Source: Aedes albopictus
Lineage: Eukaryota; Arthropoda; Insecta; Diptera; Culicidae
Direction: 5' to 3'
DNA: 64,000 bases
Assembly: GCF_035046485.1 (NCBI RefSeq)
Contig: NC_085138.1
Location: 93,537,766 to 93,601,765 of the forward strand
A program made the position numbers and the translations under genes. Position 1 is the first letter of the stretch. Each line of letters opens with the position of its first letter. The notes under the pieces are model-generated. The model saw only the letters and a list, made by a program, of their open reading frames with translations, was not told where the DNA came from and made no database searches. Positions 33,590 through 44,237 of the stretch are shown here, one piece after another.

Positions 33590-33910
33590 TCGAAAAATTG
33601 TAGCCCTGGATAGGAGTATTGGCGTAGCAATAAGTCACTCGTAAAAATCCCCATTGCGAATAACATAGGAGAAAATACGACTCGATACAATCGGCAAAGA
33701 CCAACGCGACGAAATAAGGACTACGATTGGAAACTTGGAACATGGAATTGCAAGTCACTAGGTTTCGCTACATCCCCGCAACTTCGACATCGTGGCGTTG
33801 CAGGAACTTTGTTAGACTGGACTGAAAGTGTGGGAAAGCGGGCATCGACCGGCTACCATCTACCAAAGCTGTGGCACCACCAATGAACTGAGAACAGGAT
33901 ATATAGTGTT
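33590..33910 (+). pseudogene. RTE-clade LINE copy b, segment 1 (leader and start of endonuclease)
   Basis: Matches, in the same order, the minus-strand copy at 59290-60310: GGAGTATTGGCGTA, TAAAAATCCCCATTGCGAAT, CTTGGAACATGGAATTGCAA (reading LGTWNCKS, the N-terminal endonuclease motif) and CCCCGCAACTTCGACATCGT. It has lost a piece after GGTTTC that copy c retains. It stops at ATATAGTGTT (33901-33910), where an insertion begins. Confidence 0.8.
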
Positions 33911-34046
33911 CCCAGAACAAATAGGCTTCTTCCGAAGTCTTTAGCAGTTCGCAAACTCGTTAGTTGGTGCGTACAGCTTTAAGCTGCAAAATTTATGTTT
34001 TATTGTTAGCTTCAGTTTTAAGTTACAGAATTTAAGACTTACAAAT

Positions 34047-36181
34047 AGAGGGTCTTGTTTCCCGGACTGAAAAAAATCCCGGGATTCGGGATTTTTATTT
34101 TTCATATCCCGGGACTTCCCGGGATCCCGGGAAAAATCCAAATTTTTCGAAAACCGACAAAAAATGTATGGAACCATTTCTGTAACATTTTTCTCGACTA
34201 TTTATAAAAACGTTCAATTCTTGGATACTCACAATTTCACTATAAAAAAATATAAACATTGTTTTTATTATTTATTAGGCTTTGCATACGCCCCCATATT
34301 TATTTTTTAAAAGAAAAGATAATTAAGATATTTGCGTAGCTGAGACTTTTTTGACGATGAAATTTCTAGAGCAAAACTCAAAATCTTGAGCATTTTAAGA
34401 ATGTAAGACATGCAACAGTTTAAGGTTCAAATTTGAATTTCTTTGACAAAGTTTGGGTGGAAAAATTTGGAAAAGTGATTTGAAAATTTCACATTTATAA
34501 GGATGTTTTAAAAATCTCCAAAAGATTCTTCAAAGAATTTGTTTGAACTTCTTCCAAAAAATCTTTAAAAAAAAATCCAAAAATATGCCATAAAACCTCC
34601 AGAAGTTTTTATTTTCTTAAACGACTTCAACATTTCTGTCCCGACACTTCACTGTTTTTTGACATATTTAGCAACCTTCTGTATTCTCTTAAGATATGTT
34701 TATACTGTTTTTGCATGAACTTCTTGTATTGTTTATTATTCTTATTATTAAGATGGTGTAACATTTCTGCCGCTTTATATCGACACTTCTGCAATTATAA
34801 ACTGAATACTTTTTCACTAATAAACCATTCATTAGTTGCTATTCCATTTGGTATATTTCAAGATGATAAAATAAAATCTTAAAAAATATTCAAAATTTTC
34901 ATTTACAATTTTGCAATTGATTTTTCACCAGAATACGGCCTCGGGCTTAGATGAAAATGTTTAAAGAATTTCTATTGGGATTAACTTCGCGAAATCGCTT
35001 AAAATGTTCGAGATTTTATTTATTTATTTATTCCATCAAACAATGTAGATATGAGAACTTTACATATAAAAAAAATACTTAAATTAGCTTAAATTTAAAT
35101 TGTTTTAGTTTCGGATTTACTTTAAGAATTGTTTTAGTTTTTTTTTCCGAGACATTGTAAAGTCAATAGTTTCGCAGTGGCGATTATAAAATGCCATTAT
35201 TCTATTCATAGGCGCATATTTCACATAATTCGTTCGGCAGTGGTGGTTGAAAACATATTTCGAGTTCTTAATTGCCGGCTAGGCATGTAAAAATTAAACG
35301 AGTAGGTATTCGGGAGTTCGGGATTCGAGAGTAAAAATTAAATTTTGATATAATTTCAGTTGAGTTTATTATTTGCGGAACTATTTCGTTTACAAATGAG
35401 ACCATTGCAATCTCACGACGCTCTTACAATGTTTGTATGTCTATGAGCATGTAGCGTGCTTCATATGATGGAAGTGGAATATAACATATATGTTTGTGCA
35501 ATGTGCACAAGATCCATTTGGAAACTTTTGCGAATGATTTCACTAAGATTTATGTGAGCGAATTTTCATCATTCTGCTGAAAATATGTCAAGCATGTGCT
35601 CATGAAAACATGAATAGATTATTCTTAAAGATTTCTCCAGATAATATAAAAAGCTGTAATGTAGTACTTCAGTAATACATCCATTTTTGGCCTCAGACTT
35701 CCTGAAGAGGTCTGTCCTAAATGGCTACAAGGATTCAAGATATCTCTAGATAATTCTGCAAAAAATCTCAACAGACTCTGATACTAATAAAATTGCGAGG
35801 AATCACCATATTAATTCCAGAAATACTACCAGAACAACCCAGTAATAGTTATCAACCCAGAAATACAGAATGTGTATATTTTACCAAATATATGTATATG
35901 CATATTTTTAAAAATCTCTATCAAAAACTTGATTTCTGTTAAAAAAAAAACAAGATGGCCACTGGACCTACTAGGTAATGTAGAATCGAATGCAACATTG
36001 ATTAAACATTGATTATCAAAATGTAAAGTGAACAGTTAAGTTTTAATAGACCACACTTTTGCCACTTTTAAATTTTCGGGAAATCCCGGGAATTTCCGAA
36101 AAATATCCCGGGATTCGGGATTTTTCAGATCCCGGGATATCCCGGGATTTTTGTCCCGGGAATTCCCGGGCAAGACCCTCT
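34047..36181. mobile_element. 2.1-kb element with CCCGGGAT-rich inverted ends and 10-bp duplication
   Basis: Starts AGAGGGTCTTG and ends CAAGACCCTCT. The first and last ~100 bp are inverted repeats built of TCCCGGGAT palindromes (34069-34136, 36078-36170). A perfect 10-bp duplication, ACTTACAAAT, flanks it (34037-34046, 36182-36191). Long inverted ends and a 9-11 bp duplication are Mutator-like traits, but there is no transposase, so the assignment is inference. The interior is AT-rich with no ORF. Confidence 0.85.
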
Positions 36182-36398
36182 ACTTACAAATTTCGGTGAG
36201 CCTAATCTCAAAGAGATTTTTACTGTCTGGCTGTAAATTCCGCCTACGCCGCCTACCTGTGATATTAATTTTAAGGTTAGGTTTAGTTTCTAATAGAATA
36301 CATCGAACTCACTGTGATAACCACCAACTGTGATATACCGTTTAGACTTAAGTTCAGTTTGATTTTAAACGTTAGATTCTAAGCTCAACTGTAAATAG

Positions 36399-37085
36399 TA
36401 GAGTGGGTCAACGTTGTATGGAGAAACTTTAAATTTGATTGTATCATCCCGGAACAAAGCTTTTTCAATCTATATTAGCGCCTAAAACAACTGTGCAAAA
36501 TTTGGGAGCGATTGGTTGTGTCCCCGTATTCCGCATTGCGATTGAAATTTGTATGGAAGTTAGTATGGGAAAACGTACTTTTTTGCATTTTACTCATAAG
36601 TTGGATTCTTTTGTTCAATACCATGTAACTAATGACGTTAAAGTATAGCCTAGGATATGCCGAGAAACTTTGCCGAAGACCGCTTGTGAAAAAAGTTATT
36701 CGCCTGGTAACTTAGGCCAAAAATTGTGATTTTATTATTGATGTTATTCCTTTACATGTTAAATGTTAAGCACCACCGGGCAATCTGTACGTTATAACTT
36801 TTTTCACAAGTGTCGGATCACTTTGCGGTCTTCGGCAAAGTTTTTCGGCATATCCTAGGCTATACTTTACCGTCATTGGTTAGATTGTTTTAGAAGAAAA
36901 ATTTCAATTTATGAGAAAAATGCAAAAAATCACGTTTTCCCATACAAAATTCCATACAAATTTCAATCGCAATGCGGAATACGGGGAAGCAACCAATCGC
37001 TCCCTAATTTTGCACAGTTACTTTGTACGCTAAAATGAATCGAAAAAGCTTTGTTCCAAAAAATCGACTTTGTTGACCCAGTCTA
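36399..37085. mobile_element. 687-bp foldback with 8-bp duplication
   Basis: Starts TAGAGTGGGTCAAC and ends GTTGACCCAGTCTA; the arms remain complementary for about 300 bp (GGAACAAAGCTTTTTC, GTATTCCGCATTGCGATTG, CCTAGGATATGCCGA) around a centre near 36740. A perfect 8-bp duplication, GTAAATAG, flanks it (36391-36398, 37086-37093), as expected for hAT-type transposition. No ORF on either strand is credible. Confidence 0.9.
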
Positions 37086-37301
37086 GTAAATAGTTCAAAA
37101 TTCATTAAATCAAATATTCTCCTACAATTTCAATTCATCACACACTTGCATGCCCTTTCACCACGTTTACAGAGAACAAAGTGACAATTTTCGCTTCGGC
37201 TTGTCATTCCGTTGCCTGACATTCCCGCGGATGACATAATGGCCTGTCGGGAGCTACACCGTTCAGTTACGGTTACACCGCGGGGCAGTGCTTGGAGCAA
37301 C

Positions 37302-37552
37302 ATATGGTGTTGGGCAAGATGAGACAACGTGTGATCGGGTGGCAGCCGATCAACGCAAGGATGTACAATACATGTTGAGAATTAAGGGCCGTTTCTTCAA
37401 CTACAGCATCATCAGCGTGCACTGCCCATACTAAGGGAGACCTGATGACGAGAAAGAAGCGTCCTACGCGCAGTTAGAGCAAACATACGATGGTTGCTCG
37501 CCGCGTGGCGTGAAAATCGTTGTCGGCGACATGAACGCGCAGGTAGGAAGGG
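37302..37552 (+). pseudogene. RTE-clade LINE copy b, segment 2 (endonuclease middle)
   Basis: Resumes the endonuclease reading: GKMRQRVIGWQPINARM, then GRFFNYSIISVHCPY, ending VVGDMNAQVG at 37526-37551, the catalytic GDxN block. A frameshift and a TAA in place of a sense codon (37431) break it. It is then interrupted by the insertion at 37553-39499. Confidence 0.85.
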
Positions 37553-37988
37553 CTATCTTTGATTAGCTTTGCCTAGAATTTAGAACATTTTTTCAATGAA
37601 AAGTGCTACATATTCTTGCACATGAACACTAGAAAATTACTTAGAAATATGTGTTAAACAAAGATCTAATAGTACACCAATTTTGGAAGAACAGGAAACT
37701 ACGACGTATATGTAATAACATGGGACACGATTTATATGGGAAAATATAAAAAAAATGCAAAAACTCTAGTTCTTGTATACTTTTTGAGTTCCATTTTGGT
37801 CCCATATCAACTGTGCAAAATATCAGGTCGATCGGGAAAACTATTTTTTTGCGCCCGTTATTCTTAGTTTTTCAGACGATTTTATGAGAAAATTTACTTC
37901 TTCAATAAAAAATCGCTTGGGGTCACCCCTTGGTCCCTAAAAATAATTCGATGAATGATTTCTGTAGCAAACTTCACGATGAATTAGA

Positions 37989-38173
37989 CCTCCGAAGACC
38001 GCAAAGCGATGCGAAGTTCATGGAAAAAAGTTATGAAGCCATACCCGATCGATAGAATGACGAGATTTGATTATTTATTGTTATTCATTACGTTAAACAG
38101 CGTTTCCATGCTATTCGGTTTTCAGTCAATAACTTTTTCCACATATCTTAGAACCCTTTGCGGTCTTCGGAGG
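37989..38173. repeat. Inverted repeat related to the foldback at 36399-37085
   Basis: CCTCCGAAGACCGCAAAG (37989-38006) pairs exactly with CTTTGCGGTCTTCGGAGG (38156-38173), with GAAAAAAGTTAT against ATAACTTTTTCC inside. The same two words at similar spacing occur in 36399-37085 (GAAGACCGCTTGTG, AAAAAAGTTAT), so both probably belong to one diverged family. Confidence 0.65.
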
Positions 38174-38288
38174 GTTGGTTCCTCATAATATAGTAAACAT
38201 GTTGTAGAATAAGGGAAAATTTTAATGTATAACACTGGGATGCGTATATGTTCATAAAACAATAGGGAAAAATCACTTTTTAATGCTT

Positions 38289-39140
38289 ACCGTCAAGGCA
38301 CCATTCACCGTGGATCTAAGACGATTCGGGGCAAATAAGGGCTGTCATTTGACACTAGTCTTATAAACATTGTTGGTGCCGCTTTTAATTGCCTTCATTA
38401 TAGGTTAAAATCAAAGCAATATCCACAGAAGTAGAAAATTTTTCACAAAATTTGGTGATATAGTACAATTAGTAAAAGGTAGTAGGGTCGCCTAATTCCG
38501 TGGTAGGTCACCATTCACCGTGGTAGTAGGGACCCATTCACCGTGTATGAGAAGTTTTATTCTACTTTGTTTAAAAATGATCAAAACAACTCAGCAAAGG
38601 GAATTTTCTTCGTTTAAATTCATTTCAAAGAATAACTTGCAAGATTTTATTAGAAAAACGAATGTTCAAATTTTTGATTTTTTATAGATATATGGGACAA
38701 TATGGGGCACGGTGAATGGAGACCATTGATTTTTAGGGTACCCATTCACCGTGCCTTTTTGTTTCAATTAAAAAGTACGAGTAATCGTACTTTCTTGTTA
38801 AACTTACTTCGGTAATGCAAAATACATACCTGATATGTGAATTTAATTGCTTCTTGGTGGAATAAAAACGTTACTACATTTAGTTTATCGCTTAAATCAC
38901 CTTAGCGCAGTTTTCGTTTTTTCACTATGAATGCAGTGAACGAGCAGAAACCCGCTTCATGTAAACACACTTTAGTGTCAAAATGATACTTTTAAATGTT
39001 TCTAATGAGCGTTTTGACATGGTAACAATACATTAGTGTTGTATTGGTGAAATTGAAGGGAAATTGTCATATCATTCAATCATAATATGGAAATAATGAA
39101 AAAATATTCGAAGGCACACGGTGAATGGCGCCTTGACGGT
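38289..39140. mobile_element. 852-bp foldback with repeated CATTCACCGTG motif
   Basis: Starts ACCGTCAAGGCACCATTCAC and ends GTGAATGGCGCCTTGACGGT. The motif CATTCACCGTG or its complement occurs at the ends and about four more times inside (near 38511, 38532, 38710 and 38750). No clear target duplication and no ORF. Confidence 0.75.
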
Positions 39141-39499
39141 ACGTTAAAACCGATGCATGGCTTGGAAAAACATACTTATGTCAGTTTAGTCAGTTAATTG
39201 AGTTTGGTGAGTAGTAAATATGCATAATAAAAGTTGCGTTGGTAAATATATACTGGTTTGAATCAACTTTGAATACTTTGGGGACTTTTTTGTAGGTATT
39301 TAAGCGATATTGTTGAATCTGAACCTGGATTTCTTTGAAATTTCTTAGTATAAAACATCAAATCGAGATTTCTCGAGATTCCTCCTAGGGATTATTTTAA
39401 AAATTTGCCCAGAGGTGCAGAATGGCACCAGGATTCGATCCCTGAACTAAGTTTCGATGGACATTTTTATTTTATAATAACGGTCTGTGGGGGCACCGT

Positions 39500-40526
39500 G
39501 AAGGGAGGAAATGTACAGACCGGTAATCGGGCAAAACAGCCTGCACGCCGTATCGAATGATAACGGCCAGCGATGAGTAAACTTTGCAGCCTCCTGTGGT
39601 ATGGTAGTCCGAAGTACCTTCTTTCCCCGCAAAGATATCCACAAAGCCACCTGGAGATCACCCGACCATCAAACAGAAAACCAAATCGACCATGTTCTAA
39701 TCGACGGTTAATTCTTTTCGGATATAATCAATGTCCGCACATACCGCAGTGCGAATATAGATTCGGATCACTACTTAGCCGCTGTATGCATCCGCTCAAA
39801 ACTTTCGACAGTTATCACAACGGGTCGAAGTCGAACGCCGCGGCTCAACATCGAGCTGCTGCGTAACGTAGAAGTGGCTCAAGACTACGCGCAGCAGTTA
39901 GCAGTGGCCCTACCAACGGAAGAGCAGCTTGGCGCAGCTACACTTGAAAATGGCTGGAGGGACATCCGATCCGCCATAGGTAGTACCTCGGCCACAGCAC
40001 TAGGCTTCGCGACTCCAAATCACAGAAACGACTGGTATGACGGCGAATGTGAACAGTTGAAAAACGAGAAGAATGCAGCAACACCACGAAAGCGAATAAG
40101 ACACGTTACAGACAGGCGCGGAACAGGCAGAATTCAGTCTTCCGGATGAAGAAACGCCGGCAGGAAGAACGAGATCGCGAAACGATGGAAGAGCTGTACC
40201 GCGCTAAGGACACACGAAAGTTCTACGAGAAGCTGAACCGCTCGCGCAAAGGCTTCGTATCACAAGTCGACATGTGCCGAGAAAATTAATGGAATATTCT
40301 CACGAGCGAGCGTGAGGTGGTCGACAGGTGGCGGCAGCATTACGATGAGCACCTCAATGACGACGTTGCAAGTACCGAAGGTGGCGTGGTAACAGATTTA
40401 GGAGTATGTGCCCAGGACGGCCCTTGACCTCCAAGAGATTGAGGAGAAGGTTGGCCGGTTGAAAACAGCAAAGCCGCTGGAGCAGATCAACTACCAAGCT
40501 AGCTTCTAAAATACGGTGGAGAAGCA
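39500..40526 (+). pseudogene. RTE-clade LINE copy b, segment 3 (end of endonuclease and linker)
   Basis: The reading goes on from EEMYRPVIG to IHKATWRSPDHQTENQIDHV (39645-39705), SANIDSDHYLAAVCIR with the catalytic SDH (39752-39800), VEVAQDYAQQLAVALPTEEQ (39869-39930), and a linker ending FYEKLNRSRKGF. Frame changes near 39600, 40080 and 40370 make it non-coding as it stands. Nucleotide similarity to copy c at 59290-60066 is high by eye, so the copies diverged fairly recently. Confidence 0.85.
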
Positions 40527-41957
40527 GTGGTAAGAGCACTACACTGGGTCATTACCAAGATTTGGGAGGAGGAAATATTACCGGAGGAATGGAGGGAAGG
40601 TATCATGTGTCCCGTCTACAAAAAGGACGACAAGTTGGATTGCGAGAACTACCGCGCGATTACACTACTGAGCGCTGCCTACAAGATACTCTCCCAAATT
40701 TTATGCCACCGTCTATCACCGATTGCAAGAGAGTTCGTGGGGCAATATCAGGCTGGGTTTATGGGTGAACGCGCTACAACGGACCACATGTTCGCCATCC
40801 GCCAGGTGTTGCAGAAATGCCGCGAATACAACGTGCCCACACATCACTTGTTCATCGATTTCAAATCGGCGTATGATACAATCGATCGAGAACAGCTATG
40901 GCAGATCATGCACGAATACGGATTCCCAGATAAACTGATACGATTGATCAAGGCGACAATGGAACGAGTGGTGTGCGTAGTTCGAGTATCAGGGACACTC
41001 TCGAGTCCCTTCGAATCTCGCAGAGGTTTACGGCAACGTGATGGTCTTTCGTGCTTGCTGTTTAACATTGCGTTAGAGGGTGTAATCAGGAGAGCGGGGA
41101 TTAACACGAGCGGTACGATTTTCACGAAGTCCGTTCAGCTGCTTGGTTTCGCTGATGATATTGATATTATTGCTCGTAAATTTGAGACGATGGCGGAAAC
41201 GTACATCCGACTAAAGAGTGAAGCCAGGCGAATTGGATTAGTCATTAATGTGTCGAAGACAAAGTACATGATGGCAAAGGGCTCCAGGGAGGAATCACCG
41301 CGCCCGCCACCTCGAATTTATATCGACGGTGATGAAATCGAGGCGGTTGAAGAATTCGTGTACTTGGGCTCACTGGTGACCGCCGACAACGACACCAGCA
41401 GAGAAATTCAGAGGCGCATTGTGGCAGGAAATCGTGCTTACTTTGGACTTCGCAGAACTCTACGATCGAATAAAGTTCGCCGTAACACGAAGTTAACCAT
41501 CTACAAAACGCTGATTAAACCGGTCGACCTCTATGGGCACGAAACATGGACCCTACGTGCAGAGGACCAACGCGCCTTTGGAGTTTTCGAACGGAAGGTG
41601 TTGCGTACCATCTACGGCGGAGTGCAGATGGAAGACGGGACTTGGAGAAGGCGAATGAAACACAAGCTGCATCAGCTGCTGAGAGAACCAACCATCGTCC
41701 ATACCGCGAAAATCTGGAGGCTACGGTGGGCGGGTCACGTCATCAGGATGTCGGATAGCAACCCGACTAAACTGGTTCTCGAGAGTCATCCGACTGGTAC
41801 AAGAAGACGTGGTGCGCAGCGAGCTAGGTGGGCTGACCAAGTGGAGGACGATCTGCGGACCTTACGCAGAGTGCGGAACTGGAGACAAACAGCCATGGAC
41901 CGAGTGGAATGGAGACGGCTACTATGTACAGCAGAGGCCACCCCGGCCTTAGCCTGA
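40527..41957 (+). CDS. RTE-clade reverse transcriptase, 3' part of LINE copy b
   Basis: A 476-residue open frame covering the reverse transcriptase and C-terminus of an RTE-type LINE. It shows CENYRAITLLSAAYK (about residue 45), FIDFKSAYDTIDR (first catalytic Asp, about 110), SRRGLRQRDGLSCLLFN (usual form GLRQGDGLS; the G-to-R change here may harm function), catalytic GFADDIDII near 205, VEEFVYLGSLVTADN, LYGHETWTL, RRLRWAGHVIRM near 395 and RRRGAQRARWADQVE. The upstream endonuclease is broken, so the ATG is only the first Met of the open frame. The element ends near 41985 in GGTAAGTAA-like repeats. Confidence 0.9.
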   Translation: MVRALHWVITKIWEEEILPEEWREGIMCPVYKKDDKLDCENYRAITLLSAAYKILSQILCHRLSPIAREFVGQYQAGFMGERATTDHMFAIRQVLQKCREYNVPTHHLFIDFKSAYDTIDREQLWQIMHEYGFPDKLIRLIKATMERVVCVVRVSGTLSSPFESRRGLRQRDGLSCLLFNIALEGVIRRAGINTSGTIFTKSVQLLGFADDIDIIARKFETMAETYIRLKSEARRIGLVINVSKTKYMMAKGSREESPRPPPRIYIDGDEIEAVEEFVYLGSLVTADNDTSREIQRRIVAGNRAYFGLRRTLRSNKVRRNTKLTIYKTLIKPVDLYGHETWTLRAEDQRAFGVFERKVLRTIYGGVQMEDGTWRRRMKHKLHQLLREPTIVHTAKIWRLRWAGHVIRMSDSNPTKLVLESHPTGTRRRGAQRARWADQVEDDLRTLRRVRNWRQTAMDRVEWRRLLCTAEATPALA

Positions 41958-42040
41958 TCGGTAAGGTAAGTAAGGTCCTTTATCCACCGTGGTAGGGCTG
42001 CCACCTTAGGTACAGCTTCCGGTGGAGGAGCATTTCATAC

Positions 42041-42115
42041 AGCATTTCATACACAGCCGCCAAATGTCAGAACAGACGCTGTTTGAGCCGCACCTCTTTG
42101 ATGAGCAGACGCTCG
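42041..42115 (+). repeat. 75-bp segment shared with 60377-60450
   Basis: CAGAACAGACGCTGTTTGAG followed by CCGCACCTC and CAGACGCTCG appears in the same orientation at both places, just downstream of RTE copy b and just upstream (on its own strand) of RTE copy c. What it belongs to is not known. Confidence 0.6.
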
Positions 42116-42289
42116 TGACGTACCTCCGCAATCTAGCTGAAATCAGATGGACAGCAGGCTGCAAACAACTCTTAGCTGGTGGTCTTTGTCATCGCTTGAC
42201 CCGTGGAAGCATGAGATAAGAACTTGTTGGGACCAGGACGCTCTCCTTATCGACTCACCGTTTTGCAGCCCAATTGTACACAGTGCTTC

Positions 42290-42430
42290 ATTGATATAAA
42301 TGAAATTTCCTTCAATGAATCTGCAATCGAACCCGTTTTCCGTAATACACAATATAAAGACTTAACCAGTACTCTAAGCTAGCAGCAGCGACCCTGTACT
42401 GTGCATTCACCGACTGAGCTAAAGGAAGTG
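42290..42430 (-). mobile_element. Probable tRNA-derived SINE remnant
   Basis: On the minus strand, CCTTTAGCTCAGTCGGTGAA (42405-42424) is a good tRNA-like A box and GGGTTCGATTGC (42321-42332) a B-box-like word about 75 bp downstream. The spacing is longer than in a tRNA, so it is not a tRNA gene; an enlarged or rearranged SINE head is the likeliest reading. Confidence 0.5.
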
Positions 42431-42432
42431 CG

Positions 42433-42971
42433 TTTTATCGTCACTGATCTGGAATTAACCGCCCCAAGGAATTTTCTCTTGCTCTTTGTCGAGTGCCGAT
42501 GTGGTGGCAGCTAATGGCACCCCCACCCAGTGCCATTCGGCTGACTGCTGCACAGGAATGTTGATAATGCAAATTCATGGCGCTCGACATTTTTTTCCCC
42601 CCATCGACTGCAGATCCAGAAAGAAAACCAAAGCGTGTGCGGAACTGCACGTACCGGGAACAAATCTCATTATTGATTGCAATTATTTACGACAATCTTC
42701 GTCCGTCTTCCGAGAGCGAGGGTTTGACCGCCGGCACCGCCGAGCGAGCCATGCAGACAAAACCCAGACCGGCTGCAGTCAACTTTTCCCAGTTTGCCCT
42801 CCATTTGCACTACTCAGTGGTGGTGAATGAGTGAGTCTCGCTTGGTCTCTCGGTGCAGCAGCAGCCGTCGCACCGCCGGCCGTCGCCTCCAGCTGCACAC
42901 AGTGGGAACATTGAAAATTAATGGAATCATGTTCGATTTTCTTAATTTATGGACGGAGAAAACGTTCAAAG
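42433..42971. other. Unassigned sequence
   Basis: GC-balanced DNA with many shadow ORFs in several frames. None has recognisable motifs. It looks like single-copy DNA between insertions, but nothing in it can be named. Confidence 0.35.
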
Positions 42972-44229
42972 CAGTGCTTCCCAAACTGTGCGCCGCGGCG
43001 CCCTGGTGCGCCGTGAACATCTCTCAGGTGCGCCGCCAGCTCTTGAGCCAAAACACAAAGAACAAACAATATATTTTTAGTAGTTTTTGTATTGTTACTA
43101 AAACTAGTGTCTCCTCAAACCCTTGTATTCTTACCAATGTCTTACCTTTTTTAGGAAGACTTCAAAAGAAAGTCATTCAAAGGGGTTTTCCCTCTTCTAT
43201 ATTTTCAATTAAAAAATATTATGTTTCCAGTTCAAAACCGAATAAGTGACTTTTTTTTCTTTTACTTCCGCTGCTTTTGCCTTCCGTTAAAAAAAAATGT
43301 CGGAAGTGGTGCGCTGTATTGTACACCTGGTACTCTATACAGCGCGCCACTTCCGACATTGTGTTTAACGTAAGACAAAAGCAGCAGAAGTAAAACAAAA
43401 TGTCGCTAATTCGGATTTAAACTGGAAACATAATAAATATTCCAAAGTCTACGAATGTTTTCCAAAATTTCGAATATTCTCATGAAACATTTAGGATTTT
43501 ACGAAATTTCCGGAATTTTGGAAATTTTTGTAAAAACTCTCATACTGTTATTTGAACTTGGTATGATTCTGCTTAGTTTTCGATTTTATCAATAGCTTGT
43601 AATTCAAAGTAAATGTTTCAAGAAACTGTCATCTATAATTACTGTCAATCTCCAGGTCTTCGTGCTGTATCAAACGTTTTGGGACGACATTTTTACTTAC
43701 ATCACGATCATAAATTGATTGTTTGTCTTCATAATTGAGATTTTCAGCTCTAGGTTGGTTTAGCTCCTTACCGTAAAAAAAATCTGGCACAATTTATGTG
43801 CCGATTTCATGCGTGATTCTGAAAACCGGCCTTTTTTATGTTTTTGAGTTGGGGTTTTTGAGTTCCGAATACAAAACATGACCCCTCACCGTCACTGTCA
43901 GCCATCCTAACAGCTTCTGAACAATCCATTTTTATATCTATTTCCCCAAAATTTAGTAATCAACGCACATTATTTAACAAATTTAAAAGTTTAATGCAAT
44001 CTTCCAGAAATCAGTTTTAAGTTCTGCGAATCTTTAAGAATTTTTTCTTTTTTTTTAATAATAAGAAAGCAAGACATTGGAGGCTTTTTTTACGTTTTAT
44101 ATTACCAAAAAAGTGTAGTATTGACGATGTTAAAATTATTAAAATAGTTTGTATAAAGTTGTTGGTGCGCCGTGACAATTTCAAAATTTTCAAAAGGCAC
44201 CGCGGTAGCAAAAAGTTTGGGAACCTCTG
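42972..44229. mobile_element. 1.26-kb non-autonomous hAT element
   Basis: Ends CAGTGCTTCCCAAACTGTG and AAAAGTTTGGGAACCTCTG follow the hAT pattern CAGNGNTTCCCAAAC. Flanking GTTCAAAG (42964-42971) and GTTTAAAG (44230-44237) form an 8-bp duplication with one mismatch. Subterminal GGTGCGCCG words repeat near both ends (43009, 43028, 44164), typical of transposase-binding repeats. No transposase ORF. Confidence 0.9.
43221..43431. mobile_element. 211-bp near-perfect foldback inside the hAT element
   Basis: The left arm begins ATGTTTCCAGTTCAAA and the right arm ends TTTAAACTGGAAACAT. Pairing continues through CGAATAAG, TTTTACTTCCGCTGCTTTTG and GTCGGAAGTGGTGCGCTGTA to a loop near 43335. It can form a hairpin with about 100-bp arms. 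Confidence 0.85.
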
Positions 44230-44237
44230 GTTTAAAG

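Larger units (their letters stand above)
33911..37301. mobile_element. Composite insertion 1 in the RTE element
   Basis: The RTE reading breaks after ATATAGTGTT (33901-33910) and resumes at ATATGGTGTT (37302-37311), a 10-bp duplication with one mismatch. About 540 bp of the insertion is sequence I cannot classify (33911-34046, 36192-36398, 37086-37301); the rest is two further elements with their own duplications (34047-36181 and 36399-37085). No ORF of interest. The unclassified part could be an LTR or a non-autonomous DNA element. Confidence 0.65.
37553..39499. mobile_element. Composite insertion 2 in the RTE element
   Basis: The RTE sequence GGTAGGAAGGGAGGAAATG, intact in copy c, is split here with GAAGGG on both sides (37547-37552, 39500-39505). 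The insert has no ORF. It contains an inverted repeat at 37989-38173 and a complete-looking foldback at 38289-39140; the remainder is AT-rich and unclassified. Confidence 0.7.

Noticed and set aside
40354..40539. Minus-strand Leu-rich ORF opposite the RTE linker
   Set aside because: Shadow of the RTE coding strand.
42405..42424. A-box sequence CCTTTAGCTCAGTCGGTGAA as part of a tRNA gene
   Set aside because: The B-box-like word is about 75 bp away and no cloverleaf forms.
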